Assembly (NCBI GenBank): GCA_958477465.1
Contig: CAUEFX010000007.1
Location: 46,720-110,719, forward strand
DNA length: 64,000 nt
Reading direction: 5' to 3'
DNA from: an uncultured Bacteroides sp.
GTDB taxonomy: Bacteria > Bacteroidota > Bacteroidia > Bacteroidales > Bacteroidaceae
Below are positions 11,801 to 21,868 of this stretch, one piece after another; positions within the stretch are counted from its first letter, which is position 1; each line of letters opens with the position of its first letter. Under the pieces are notes generated by a model, which did no database searches, was not told where the DNA came from, and saw only the letters and a program-made list of their open reading frames with translations. A program made the position numbers and the translations under genes.

Positions 11801-13391
11801 TCTTTATGTGGTCATAATTGGCATACATCGTACTGGTCACGTCACTCCACTGGCTGTTGCCCTCGTAATGTGTCAGACGCGTTTTATCCAGTGCCTTGAT
11901 CGCCTTCTCCACGGATTCGAAATTGTTTCCGTTTCCGGATTCGTTACCGTAAGACCAGATGAAAATAGAGACATGGTTGCGCAACCACTTCACATGGTTC
12001 TCGGAACGTTCGACCATCGGCTTCTTGAACAGTTCCACATGAGAAAGTCCCATATTGCCATGACACTCCACATTGGCCTCTGCCAGCACATAAATACCAT
12101 ACTTGTCGCACAAGTCGTAGAAGTACGGATTGTTGGGGTAATGGGAGGTACGGACTGCATTGATATTCAGTCTTTTCATCAGACGGATGTCATTCTCCAT
12201 CTCTTCTTTGGAAACCGTACGACCGTTGATCTCGCTATGGTCATGACGGTTCACGCCATGGAATACCATCCGCTGTCCGTTGATCAGCAAAGCACCGTCC
12301 TTGCGGACACTGACCTCGCGGAAGCCCACTTTGCCGCCACGGATATCGACGGTCTCGGAACCGTCCTTCAACGTCAGGACCAGATCGTACAGATTGGGGG
12401 TCTCGGCACTCCACTTCTTCGGGTTGGTGACATTCATGTACAACACATATTGGCGGATGGAAGAGACTGATCTGCTTACTTCTGCCACAACCTCGCCCTT
12501 GTCCATGATTTTAGCCTCCAGCTTTCCTTGAGACAATTTGGTACCGCTCAAGTCGATTGCCACACGTGCTCTTGCATCCGTGTATGTATCGTCCAAATCC
12601 GTTGTGAAGAAATAATCGCGGATCTGAGTCTTGGGAGCCGACCACAGGAAGACATCGCGGTGGATACCGGTGAAACGCCAATAGTCCTGGCATTCCAGGA
12701 AGGAACCGCTAGTGAAACGGTATACCTGTGCGGCAATCACGTTTTTCCCAGACTGAAGATAAGGAGTGATGTCAAATTCAGAAGGAAGATAGGAATCTTC
12801 CGAATAGCCCACATACTGGCCGTTTACCCACAAATAGTATCCATGACCGGCACCATTGAAACGGACATAGACATTCCGGTTGTCCCAGCCGGAAGGCAAA
12901 ACGAACTCACGGCGATAACTGCCCACCGGATTCTTCATCTGGTTGTTGTAAGTCCAGTCGGAAGGACGGTCGGCCATCACGCTGTAAGTGGTCGAATTGT
13001 AAGTAAACGGATAACCGGTATTCACGTAGAGGGGTTTGTCCCAGGACTTGTTATGACGAACCCCGTACACCTACCATGTGGAAGGAACTTCTATGTCGTC
13101 CCAACCACTTACGTCATAGGAAGGATCATAAAAACCGGCCGGTTTCTGAGAAGGTTCCGGAACCCATTTGAACTTCCAGGTCCCGTTTAACGACAGGAAA
13201 TAGGGAGACGATTCCATTGCATCATCCGCTACATCCGACTCACTCGCATAAGGTATGGAAAGTGTATGAGCCGTTTCTCGGTTTACCTGAGTCACGGTCA
13301 CATCGTCCCACTCGTTACCCGTTTGAGAAATTACAGGAAGAGCGTGCAAAAGCGCTGCACCTATCACCATGCCTATAAAATGCTTTCTCAT
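8850..13391 (-). pseudogene. GH2 beta-galactosidase-like gene interrupted by an in-frame amber codon
   Basis: One GH2 reading frame of about 1513 codons with TAG at 13073-13071 (codon 107). The first 106 codons encode a signal peptide and the start of the GH2 N-terminal jelly roll (LNGTWKFKW, EVPSTW). Directly after the stop the same frame resumes with VYGVRHNKSWDKPLYVN, the normal continuation in this family, so one residue (probably Gln, CAG to TAG) has been lost. Downstream are the GH2 catalytic barrel with acid/base motif WSYGNESG (near residue 481) and nucleophile motif CESSHAMGN (near 552), a Bgal_small_N-like domain, a chitobiase-like region, an F5/8C module, a ricin-like trefoil and a C-terminal sorting-like tail. 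A GTG codon immediately follows the stop, but restart there would give a protein with no signal peptide. The gene lies in the PUL operon between GH76 and the DUF4886 gene. A sequencing error is the main alternative. Confidence 0.85.
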
Positions 13392-13415
13392 GATATTCTT
13401 ATTACAGTTATCCTA

Positions 13416-16400
13416 TCATTTTATTACTTTCTGAGATACCGTCCGGTTAGAAAGCTGTATTCGTACGATGTACATGCCTTCATTCAGATCAGCCACCGGG
13501 ATACAGGAAGTACCGGATGGCACTTTGACATTCTGCACCAACATTCCGGCAAGGTTATAGACCTGTACCTGTGCGGCTTCGGGAACCTCTACATACAATC
13601 CATTGTCCGTCATGCGGATACCGGCCCAAGAGTCAATAACCGTTTCGGATTTAACTCCTACACTCGTTATTGCAAACATCTGCCATTCGGACAACTGGAG
13701 TAGGCTCTCTCCATTATTCTCTGACACAAACAGACGGTAGAAAGAATAAGACTCTCCTTCCGGATTGCATGTGTAATACTGAGTAACCTGCCGGTCGCTG
13801 AACGACTGATTGGAACGGGTATCGATAGTCACCCAATCCTCTCCGTCATTGGAAGCCTCCAAAACCCATGTTTTCGGATCGCGTCCTTCATTGTCATTTC
13901 CGGAAGTCAGGCTATACATATTCACCTTGGTGGCTTGTGGCAGTTCACAGCAAATCCATGCAGTCAAAGCAGTGAACGGACCGCAATATTTGGAATTTAC
14001 ATTTTTATCGATCAGCTTGTCAGCCGTCTCTACCGAGTTCTCGCTCTCATACTGAGGAGTGATCGTGGCTCCCGAAGTCAAATCATCGTTCTGTACTCCA
14101 TTACCATACAATTCAAACTCGGCTATTTTAGCCTCATTCCCCTCACCGGAAACGGTCTCGATTGTCAGGCGGAAACATACCCCGGAATATATTCTGGAAA
14201 GCTGAACATAAATACGCTCGTTTCTTTTCGTGAAATTCACCTCGCCTCTGAACGCTCTTCTAAAGCTGGTATCATTGGGACCTTTGTATTCAAGTTTAAC
14301 CTTGGTAGGATCTTTGGCCGCATCATCGGCAGATACAATTGCAAAGCCTTTCACTTTAACCTCCATAGATGATTTATACTCAACCCACGGTGTAGTGGCA
14401 CCGCCGAAAGTATAGAATGTATTCCCGTCATTATCCGTCAGTTTTTTCAATGCCCCTGAATTGACAGGCTCGTTCAATGAAGAGGTCAGTTCACCGCCAT
14501 TGGCCGTAATGTCATTATAAAAAGTCTGAGGTACATATCCCCCCACTACCTGCCACTCTGCCAGACGGGTATCTTGTGCCCCGTTGTTCTCGGTAACCTG
14601 CAGTCTGAAATAAGTATACTCAGGATCTATTGTTGCAGGAGAGGTAGCGAACGAATAGGTATAAGTAGCTCCGCGATAAGGGAAGAGCTGTCCGGTTCTC
14701 TCATCCAGTTTGACCCAGGTAGTACCCTCTTTGGAGGCATACAGAATCCATGACTTAGGATCGCTCTCCGAAGCGTCTCCGGTAGTGATGCTATAAGAAA
14801 GAGGAGTATAGGCGGACTCCGCTTCGTATTCTACCCAGAAATCCGAAGCGTTTACCCGATATACAGAAGCCGCATCCTTATCAAACAGTTTCTCAACGCC
14901 GTCAGTGTAAAGTGTAGAAACTTTTCCCCCGTCGGTAGTAATGCACTTGTCGGCCAAAGCCGCACCGAACAGTTGCCATTCGGCCAGTTGGAAACGGTTG
15001 CCGCTGCCTTGTCTTTCAGAAACGAACAAGCGGAAATACGTATAAGCCCCCGATACGGAAGTATCATACTGCTTTTTCTGATAACGTGCCTCAAACGTCT
15101 GATTGGTTTGAGTGTCTACATCGATCCATTTTTCGCCATCTGCAGAAGCCTGCAATTTCCAGGATTTGGGATCTCCTTCCTGTGTTCCTTCCGCAGCGGT
15201 CAGCGCATACCCTTTCAGCACCACCGGATAAGGAGACTGGTACTGAATCCAGGCATCGCCGGAAACCGTACCGGTAAGTGCGGTGGTCACCTGATTGTCG
15301 ATGACTGCACCGACCACCGAGTTGCCGCCAAGCACGATGGAAGTAGTAAGTACTCCGCCGTTATCGGTGACATCCTGTGAAGTATAGCCTTCTTGCTTGA
15401 ACCGGAAGTTATCAATCTGCAATTTGGCAGTACCGGTTCCCCGGGTATATTTCAGATAAATGGTATGCATGCCGTCCAGCGGTTTCGACAATTCCAGTGA
15501 AACTGTCTGCCAGGTCTGTTCGCTCGGCAGAGTCAGCGAGCCTAACAATTCGCCATCCGGATTGTCCAGGCGAACTTCGATTTTGCTGTTCGCTCTTTGA
15601 GGCAATACTTTGAATTCAATGCTCTTGGCATAATAAGGTCCGAAATCGACGTTGCGGTATCCGGTATATGCACCTGCAGCCATGTTGTCACCTCCCATCA
15701 CCGGAGAATCGATTCCCTCTGCCGACAATGTATAAACGCCTTTCAGGTAATCGAAATTCTCAGCTTCTATTCCTGCAAAAGCATCTTTGCGGACGGTTTT
15801 GGCACCCACGTATGAGTTGACAGCAGCAGAAACAGCCGTAGAAGGACCGAACGGGTCTTTGTTGTAATTGGTATAAGGTACAGAAGTCGTATACTCTTCC
15901 ACGGTCTTTGTCAGCCAAGCCGTACAGGATACTCCGTCAGAGTTCCGGTTGTTGTATGCCTGGAAAGCATTGGCCGCCAACCATCCGGCACAGTCCGGCT
16001 GATACAGATCGACCATGAAACGGCGTACGTAACGCATAAGGATACCTTTGAATCCGGGCAAATCCCCGACCAGTTTTCCTTCACTGTCAACAACTCCCTG
16101 ACAGGCTTTAATGATACCGAATTCGTTACACATCTGTTCGCGGGTGTACTTCATGATCATTCGGGCATCCTCTTTGTATTGCTCGTCACCGTAATGGTTG
16201 TACAGCATGACGGCAGCGCCCAGGAAAGTACCCTGATTATAGGTTGACGCCCACGTATTGTATCTTGAAGGAACACCTTTTTGCCAGGTAAAACTGTCGT
16301 ATACCTGTCCTGTGGAGGGTTTATATAAATATTCGCGTTGTGCTGCGTATGTTTTCCGAGCCTTTTCATAATAGCTCTCATCTCCTGTTGCTATTGCCAG

Positions 16401-17345
16401 ATAACAAGCTGCCACTTCGGCCGGTCCGTTTATACAAGAGTTGGTTCCATTCGCATTCTCAGTTGCATTCCAGATAAGCATGTCATGCGGAAGGACAGCC
16501 GCCCGTTCGTACATCATATCGAAGTTGGATTTTGCCACATCCAGATAGCTTTGTCTACCGGTCAGCAAATAACCACGTACGCTGGCAATTACAATCCAAG
16601 CTATATCATCATTAAAATCGTTATACTCCCAATTGCTACCCTGCCGTCTGAGGAAATCGGCATGCAGTTTATCGAACATGTTCTTGTACTGAATGTCTCC
16701 CGTCACCTCGTAGGCATCGAGAACCACTTCGAACATCTCGGCATCTCCCCAAAAGCCTCCGTCGCCCAAACGTCCTTGGGTGCTGTTGTAGTAGCTTTTC
16801 GTCCAGCCTTCCATCATGGCATCCCGGGTGGCCTCCGTCAGATAATTCGGTTGTGCTTCTACCGCTTCAAGTTTCCACATCTGCCGTTCGGCGGATGTTC
16901 CGCTTCTCTTGGTGCTCAACCGTGCGCTCACTCCGTCAGTGGTCAGGTCGGCCACTTCCAGATAAAGTCCGGACTGAGTGATGTAATATAAATCAGTCTT
17001 GTTTTCAACCGGCACAATCTCCCACGTTGCAGCCGATGCCCCGGAAGCCGACTGGCAAATCTGCGATCCGGAAGCTACATTTCCCCGACAGGCAAGATAC
17101 CGGCCGCTATAGGCATTCGTCCACCGATAGCCGTTTCCTTCTCCGGATGCAAGTACCCAACGCTGGGCGTTCACATTCGTTTCCGTCCAACCGACTACAT
17201 CTGCATTATCGGCCAGAGAGGCATCTTTCACAGATAAGACTTTTTCTCCCAAGGAAAGCTTATATGTTTGCCCGGAAATCAAATCCGTGGCAAACATATA
17301 TCCTGTAATCAGAAGAAAAGACGCTGATAATAGAATCTTCTTCAT
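13416..17345 (-). CDS. GH76 endo-alpha-1,6-mannanase with trefoil and discoidin modules
   Basis: 1309 residues. Signal peptide (1-19), ricin-like beta-trefoil (about 22-155), GH76 (alpha/alpha)6 catalytic domain (about 165-510) with the adjacent catalytic Asp pair in FNDDIAW (near residue 245), a CBM6/35-like sandwich (about 530-650), then four F5/8C-like modules (about 660-1230, recognised by repeated AEWQLFG or AEFELYG endings) and a C-terminal sorting-like tail (VQVYNLAGMLV, GMYIVRI). GH76 enzymes cut the alpha-1,6-mannose backbone of yeast-type mannan. The size and number of binding modules suggest a surface or exported enzyme that works on the polymer. Only 24 bp separate it from the GH2 and 9 bp from GH92, so it is in the same operon. 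Confidence 0.92.
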   Translation of the reverse strand: MKKILLSASFLLITGYMFATDLISGQTYKLSLGEKVLSVKDASLADNADVVGWTETNVNAQRWVLASGEGNGYRWTNAYSGRYLACRGNVASGSQICQSASGASAATWEIVPVENKTDLYYITQSGLYLEVADLTTDGVSARLSTKRSGTSAERQMWKLEAVEAQPNYLTEATRDAMMEGWTKSYYNSTQGRLGDGGFWGDAEMFEVVLDAYEVTGDIQYKNMFDKLHADFLRRQGSNWEYNDFNDDIAWIVIASVRGYLLTGRQSYLDVAKSNFDMMYERAAVLPHDMLIWNATENANGTNSCINGPAEVAACYLAIATGDESYYEKARKTYAAQREYLYKPSTGQVYDSFTWQKGVPSRYNTWASTYNQGTFLGAAVMLYNHYGDEQYKEDARMIMKYTREQMCNEFGIIKACQGVVDSEGKLVGDLPGFKGILMRYVRRFMVDLYQPDCAGWLAANAFQAYNNRNSDGVSCTAWLTKTVEEYTTSVPYTNYNKDPFGPSTAVSAAVNSYVGAKTVRKDAFAGIEAENFDYLKGVYTLSAEGIDSPVMGGDNMAAGAYTGYRNVDFGPYYAKSIEFKVLPQRANSKIEVRLDNPDGELLGSLTLPSEQTWQTVSLELSKPLDGMHTIYLKYTRGTGTAKLQIDNFRFKQEGYTSQDVTDNGGVLTTSIVLGGNSVVGAVIDNQVTTALTGTVSGDAWIQYQSPYPVVLKGYALTAAEGTQEGDPKSWKLQASADGEKWIDVDTQTNQTFEARYQKKQYDTSVSGAYTYFRLFVSERQGSGNRFQLAEWQLFGAALADKCITTDGGKVSTLYTDGVEKLFDKDAASVYRVNASDFWVEYEAESAYTPLSYSITTGDASESDPKSWILYASKEGTTWVKLDERTGQLFPYRGATYTYSFATSPATIDPEYTYFRLQVTENNGAQDTRLAEWQVVGGYVPQTFYNDITANGGELTSSLNEPVNSGALKKLTDNDGNTFYTFGGATTPWVEYKSSMEVKVKGFAIVSADDAAKDPTKVKLEYKGPNDTSFRRAFRGEVNFTKRNERIYVQLSRIYSGVCFRLTIETVSGEGNEAKIAEFELYGNGVQNDDLTSGATITPQYESENSVETADKLIDKNVNSKYCGPFTALTAWICCELPQATKVNMYSLTSGNDNEGRDPKTWVLEASNDGEDWVTIDTRSNQSFSDRQVTQYYTCNPEGESYSFYRLFVSENNGESLLQLSEWQMFAITSVGVKSETVIDSWAGIRMTDNGLYVEVPEAAQVQVYNLAGMLVQNVKVPSGTSCIPVADLNEGMYIVRIQLSNRTVSQKVIK

Positions 17346-17354
17346 ACTATTAAA

Positions 17355-19637
17355 TTATTTTTCATTTGACAATGAATAGGGATAATCGGCTTTGTTGATG
17401 CCACGCTTCGTGTTGGGTTTATCGCCCATACGGAACCGGATATCGGCACCCTTGAGCAGCGCATCATGATCCAGGAAGTTCTTGGTATAATTCTTGCCGT
17501 TATATTTGACTTCCTGTATGAAACGGTTCTTATCGCTATTCTCAGGAGCGGAAATCTGAACTTTCTTTCCATTCTCCAAGTGAATAACCGCTTTTTTGAA
17601 TAAAGGCGCACCCATGACATACTGATTGGTACCCGGACAAACCGAATAGAATCCTAAAGCAGAGAAAACATACCATGCCGATGTCTGGCCGTTGTCTTCA
17701 TCACCGCAATATCCGTCAGGAGCCGGCGTATACAGACGGGTCATCACCTCTCTCACCCAATATTGGGCTTTCCACGGTTCTCCGGCATAGTTATAGAGAT
17801 AAATCATGTGCTGGATAGGCTGGTTGCCATGTGCGTATTGGCCCATGTCGATCACCTGCATTTCGCGCATCTCGTGTACAAGGCTTCCGCGTGTATCTGA
17901 ATTGGCGCCGAATGTAGGCGGCATGATGAATACAGAATCAAGCATGTTCACAAAAGTCTTCTCACCACCCATCAGGTCGATCAGTCCTTGAACATCGTGG
18001 AATACCGACCATGAGTAGTGCCAGCTATTGCCTTCCGTAAAGGCATCCCACCATTTTACCGGTTCGAAGTTGGGCTGGAAGTTTCCATTAGCCTCACGAC
18101 CGCTCATCAGTTTGAAAGGCGCATTAAACAGGTTCTTGTAATTCAAGCTGCGTTTCTTGTATACTTCCAGTTCCTCTGCCGGACGGTTCAACTTCTTACC
18201 CATCTGATAGATACACCAGTCGTCATACGCATACTCCAATGTACGGGCAGCGCTCTGATTGACATGGTAAGGAACATAACCCAATTCATTGTACTCCTTA
18301 TAAGCCAGACGGCCTGAAGATTTTACCGACGGATGTGAATGGTTGGCTCCGTACAGCAAACCTTCGTACATCTTCTCCGGATCTTTCTTGATGACATTTT
18401 TCATATAGGCATCGGTTACTACGGATGCAGAGTTGTTGCCGACCATGCAATCCCGGTGTCCGGGGCTCGCCCATTCGGGGAAGAATCCGCTTTCGAGATA
18501 AGAATTCAGGAAACCTTCCTGCATCTGTGCACCTACAGAAGGATAAACCAGATTGATGAACGGAAGCAAGCAACGGAATGTATCCCAGAAACCGGTATCC
18601 GTATACATGTATCCGGGCAGGATTTTTCCGTTATGCGGACTGTAGTGTACTACATTTCCTTTCGCATCGATTTCATGCAACATGCGAGGGAACAATACCG
18701 AACGGTACAGGCATGAATAGAATGTACGTAAACGATCTTCATCATCAGATTCTACTTCTACCTTACTCAATACCTCGTTCCAGCGTTTCGCACCCTTTGC
18801 CTGCAACTGCTCGAATGAAAGGTTGCCCAACTCTTGCAGATTTAATTCGGCCTGGTCAAAACTGATGAACGAGGAAGCTATACGTGCCTTTACCGTTTCT
18901 CCATTTTTCGTGGCAAATCCGATAATTGCTCCGACATGGTTCTCTTTGGCTTCCAATTCATTCTTACGAATCTCATTGCCTCCCACTACAGCCTTATAAG
19001 AAAAAGGCTTATCAAAAACAATAACGAAATAATTTTTAAAGTTATCAGGCACACCGCCGCTGTTTCTGGTTGTGTATCCGATGATCTTATTCTCTTCCGG
19101 TATCACCTTTACATACGATCCGTGGTCGAACGCATCGACTACCACGAATGAGTTCTCGTTCTCAGGGAAAGTAAACCGGAACATCGCAGCCCGTTCTGTC
19201 GGGACGATTTCAGTCACGATGTCATAATCGGACAAATAAGCACGGTAGTAATAAGGTTTGGAAATCTCTGACTTATGATTGAACCAGCTTGCCCTTGCAT
19301 CCTGGTCGAAAACAGGCTTTCCGGTAATCGGCATCAGGGAAAATTGTCCATAATCATTAATCCACGGGCTCGGCTGGTGTGTCTGCTTAAATCCGCGGAT
19401 TTTATCGGATGAATACGTATAAGTCCATCCTTCTCCCATTCTTCCGGTTTGAGGAGTCCAAAAATTCATACCCCAAGGCATGGCAATAGCCGGATAGGTA
19501 TTACCGTTTGACAATTCAAATTTGGAATCAGAACCCACCAAAGGGTTGACATAGTCTACCGGTTGTTTTTTCAGAGCAGCCGACACTGAATAAAAAATAC
19601 CCAAAAACAATATAGTTGCAATATACCTTTTCTTCAT
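17355..19637 (-). CDS. GH92 alpha-mannosidase
   Basis: 760 residues with a signal peptide (1-20) and the two-domain GH92 fold: N-terminal beta-sandwich (about 25-270, starting YVNPLVGSD) and a helical catalytic domain (about 290-750). Hallmarks are EGNSWHYSW (near 533, containing the likely catalytic acid) and GDEDNGQTSAWYVF (near 650, containing the general-base Asp residues). GH92 enzymes are Ca2+-dependent inverting exo-alpha-mannosidases, usually periplasmic or surface in Bacteroides. The usual HGNEPSHH block reads HGNQPIQH here, which may change linkage preference (inference). No C-terminal sorting tail is present, unlike most neighbours. It sits between GH76 and SusD in the PUL operon. 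Confidence 0.94.
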   Translation of the reverse strand: MKKRYIATILFLGIFYSVSAALKKQPVDYVNPLVGSDSKFELSNGNTYPAIAMPWGMNFWTPQTGRMGEGWTYTYSSDKIRGFKQTHQPSPWINDYGQFSLMPITGKPVFDQDARASWFNHKSEISKPYYYRAYLSDYDIVTEIVPTERAAMFRFTFPENENSFVVVDAFDHGSYVKVIPEENKIIGYTTRNSGGVPDNFKNYFVIVFDKPFSYKAVVGGNEIRKNELEAKENHVGAIIGFATKNGETVKARIASSFISFDQAELNLQELGNLSFEQLQAKGAKRWNEVLSKVEVESDDEDRLRTFYSCLYRSVLFPRMLHEIDAKGNVVHYSPHNGKILPGYMYTDTGFWDTFRCLLPFINLVYPSVGAQMQEGFLNSYLESGFFPEWASPGHRDCMVGNNSASVVTDAYMKNVIKKDPEKMYEGLLYGANHSHPSVKSSGRLAYKEYNELGYVPYHVNQSAARTLEYAYDDWCIYQMGKKLNRPAEELEVYKKRSLNYKNLFNAPFKLMSGREANGNFQPNFEPVKWWDAFTEGNSWHYSWSVFHDVQGLIDLMGGEKTFVNMLDSVFIMPPTFGANSDTRGSLVHEMREMQVIDMGQYAHGNQPIQHMIYLYNYAGEPWKAQYWVREVMTRLYTPAPDGYCGDEDNGQTSAWYVFSALGFYSVCPGTNQYVMGAPLFKKAVIHLENGKKVQISAPENSDKNRFIQEVKYNGKNYTKNFLDHDALLKGADIRFRMGDKPNTKRGINKADYPYSLSNEK

Positions 19638-19666
19638 TTCCTAATTTAAAATATTATTTAAAACGT

Positions 19667-19740
19667 GGAGAGTATGTCGTAAAGCCAATCCGTTCTTTTA
19701 TAGCCGAATGGCACTGCATTGAGTTTATAACATACTCTCC
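19667..19740 (-). other. Long intercistronic hairpin between susD and GH92
   Basis: Arms GGAGAGTATGT (19667-19677) and ACATACTCTCC (19730-19740) are perfectly complementary. The inner part can pair further through imperfect GCCAATCCG and CGAATGGC segments. On the minus strand only an A/T-rich stretch without a U run follows. It could be an attenuator or a stability element that gives SusCD higher expression than the enzymes downstream. Confidence 0.55.
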
Positions 19741-19812
19741 CGTCTTAAAAACTAAACAATCAATATTTCAGATGAAAAATCCAACACTTTATTCTATTGT
19801 GAAATCACTCGA

Positions 19813-21831
19813 TTACTGTACTTCCCAACCTGTATTCTGTACAATCTGAGCGTTTCTGTTAATCTCAGTCTGCGGTATCGGGAACAGGCTCATACGTTTG
19901 GAGTAAATACGTGTTTCCCAAACTTTACGTTTGTAGAAAAGCAACGGATTTACCGCATCGTCTGAAGCCATGTCGACAGCAACATCAAAACCTACCATGT
20001 CACCGCCTTCACCGCCATTGTGCCATGCCGGATAAACCCAGCCGTCACCTTGTGCCATATCGGCTACACCCCAACGGCGTACATCGAAATAGTGCTGGTT
20101 TTCAAAGGCCAGCTCAAGAAGGCGTTCACGATAAACAACCTTTCTTACCAGATCCTGATCCAGCGTTCCCAGATCGATTCGTGTCAATCCGCGTTTATCC
20201 GTAGCACTCATATCCTCGGCCAACAGACCTTTGTATTCCGGAATACCGGCTCTCGCACGGATCTTGTTGACATAGTTAATAGCCGTACCCAGATCACCTA
20301 CCTCGCAACATGCCTCGGCATAGTTCAAATAGATCTCAGAAAGACGGATGTAAACGTAGTAATTGACTCCGGAAACATTGGTTCTTTTCTTACGTACCAA
20401 TACACCTGATCTCGGGTAGTCGTGTCCGTTCTTTGCCTGACCGGAGTTTCCGTTCAGAGAGAAGTCGGTGTAATAAGTCTGCTTGTCATCCAAATCCCAT
20501 CTACGGTTCTGGAAAGTAAATGCAGCATAGAAACGGGGTTCACGGTTGTAGAACTGTTTCATGATCTTATGCTTGGAATCCGGTCTGAAATAAACGACCT
20601 TGGAGATCGGATTCGCATGAGCAGTCTGGCTGGTCATTTTGGCGGCAGCACCTGCTGCTGTCAAATCGTCATCTGTATAAGTAAAGTAATCAGGGTCTTT
20701 GCTGATATCGAGTCCGTTTTCAGTGAAGAACAGGTCTACCATCTGCAAAGGTGCAGACAAGGCACCACCACCGGATTGAGCGTTGGTGATACCGCTGTGC
20801 TTCGGAGTCATCGTATAATAGATGTTCCAATCACATCCGGTTCTGAAGAAAATCATTTCCGTATTCTCCGTACGACCTAATGAAGCCTGAGTAACAGAGG
20901 TATATGGACATGAAGTTGCCAGGTCTGATGCAGCTCCCTTCTTATCCAGATACAACAGCTGGAAGCCCGGGTTGTTTCTCATGAAATCTTCGGCAGCTTT
21001 TTTAGCTTTTTCCCACTTTTCTACACTGTAAGCCTGCGGGAAGAGATGCTTGCCATCCTTATTGGTCAAATCTTTGTAGTAAGGATCGCCGTTGAACAAC
21101 GGACTGGCAGCATACAGCAAAAGTTCAGAGCGGATTGCTTCTACCGCTTCTTTGGTGATATTACCGGCAAATTGCGGATTCATGGCACCGTCGTCTCCAA
21201 AGTGAGATTTCAGTTTGCCTTCGGCCAGAATTGCATCGAATTCACCTACCATATAGTCTACACACTCGTCTACCGAGCTACGTTCGCGCATCATTGCGCC
21301 TACCTCACCTTCCACATCGAATACTTCATCGCCTACGATGACAAACGGTCCGTAGATTTTGAACAGGTTGTAGTAATAGATGCTACGCAAAGCACGTGCC
21401 TCTGCCTTAGACCATACGCGTTCGTATTCCTCCATAGCCGTGCAGCGGTCGATGTTTGCCATGTAAATATTGGCTTTCTGAATACCTCTGTAATAGGCTT
21501 TCCACATATTTTCCACATAACCGGTGGAAGGATACAAAGTACCTAAGTTGATAAGATTGGAGTTACACTGGTCCCATGGCAACTTTGCCTCCAGACAGGC
21601 AGGAGTCCAGATACCTCTTGTCTCGTCACTACCGCCCGTATAGTTCTGGCTGGTTTCATCCGGCAAGTAAGAGTAGGTGTTGGAGAGCCACTGCAGTGCC
21701 AATCCCCGATTTGAAAAGACTGCGTCCAAAGAAATCACATTGGAAGGGACACTGTCAAAATAGCTTTCACAAGATGTGCATACCATCATTGACAGCGCAG
21801 CCATAAATATACTTTTTACAATTTTCTTCAT
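19813..21831 (-). CDS. susD-like: SusD/RagB-family glycan-binding lipoprotein
   Basis: 672 residues. The signal sequence ends in a lipobox around Cys20 (MVCTSCESY), so the protein should be lipid-anchored to the outer membrane. It has the SusD fold: N-terminal TPR-like helices (for example ALQWLSNTYSYLP and the KANIYMANID region) and the C-terminal RagB/SusD block ending RIYSKRMSLFPIPQTEINRN. SusD proteins cap the SusC barrel and bind the incoming oligosaccharide. The gene lies 37 bp after susC and is co-transcribed with it. Confidence 0.95.
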   Translation of the reverse strand: MKKIVKSIFMAALSMMVCTSCESYFDSVPSNVISLDAVFSNRGLALQWLSNTYSYLPDETSQNYTGGSDETRGIWTPACLEAKLPWDQCNSNLINLGTLYPSTGYVENMWKAYYRGIQKANIYMANIDRCTAMEEYERVWSKAEARALRSIYYYNLFKIYGPFVIVGDEVFDVEGEVGAMMRERSSVDECVDYMVGEFDAILAEGKLKSHFGDDGAMNPQFAGNITKEAVEAIRSELLLYAASPLFNGDPYYKDLTNKDGKHLFPQAYSVEKWEKAKKAAEDFMRNNPGFQLLYLDKKGAASDLATSCPYTSVTQASLGRTENTEMIFFRTGCDWNIYYTMTPKHSGITNAQSGGGALSAPLQMVDLFFTENGLDISKDPDYFTYTDDDLTAAGAAAKMTSQTAHANPISKVVYFRPDSKHKIMKQFYNREPRFYAAFTFQNRRWDLDDKQTYYTDFSLNGNSGQAKNGHDYPRSGVLVRKKRTNVSGVNYYVYIRLSEIYLNYAEACCEVGDLGTAINYVNKIRARAGIPEYKGLLAEDMSATDKRGLTRIDLGTLDQDLVRKVVYRERLLELAFENQHYFDVRRWGVADMAQGDGWVYPAWHNGGEGGDMVGFDVAVDMASDDAVNPLLFYKRKVWETRIYSKRMSLFPIPQTEINRNAQIVQNTGWEVQ

Positions 21832-21868
21832 AATCTAAATAAAAAAATAATTAAAATTCACTTTTCTC

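Noticed and set aside
8850..13070. GH2 C-terminal part as an independent gene starting at GTG 13070
   Set aside because: The start would lie immediately after the stop, within the GH2 N-terminal domain, with no signal peptide or promoter; one broken gene explains both parts.
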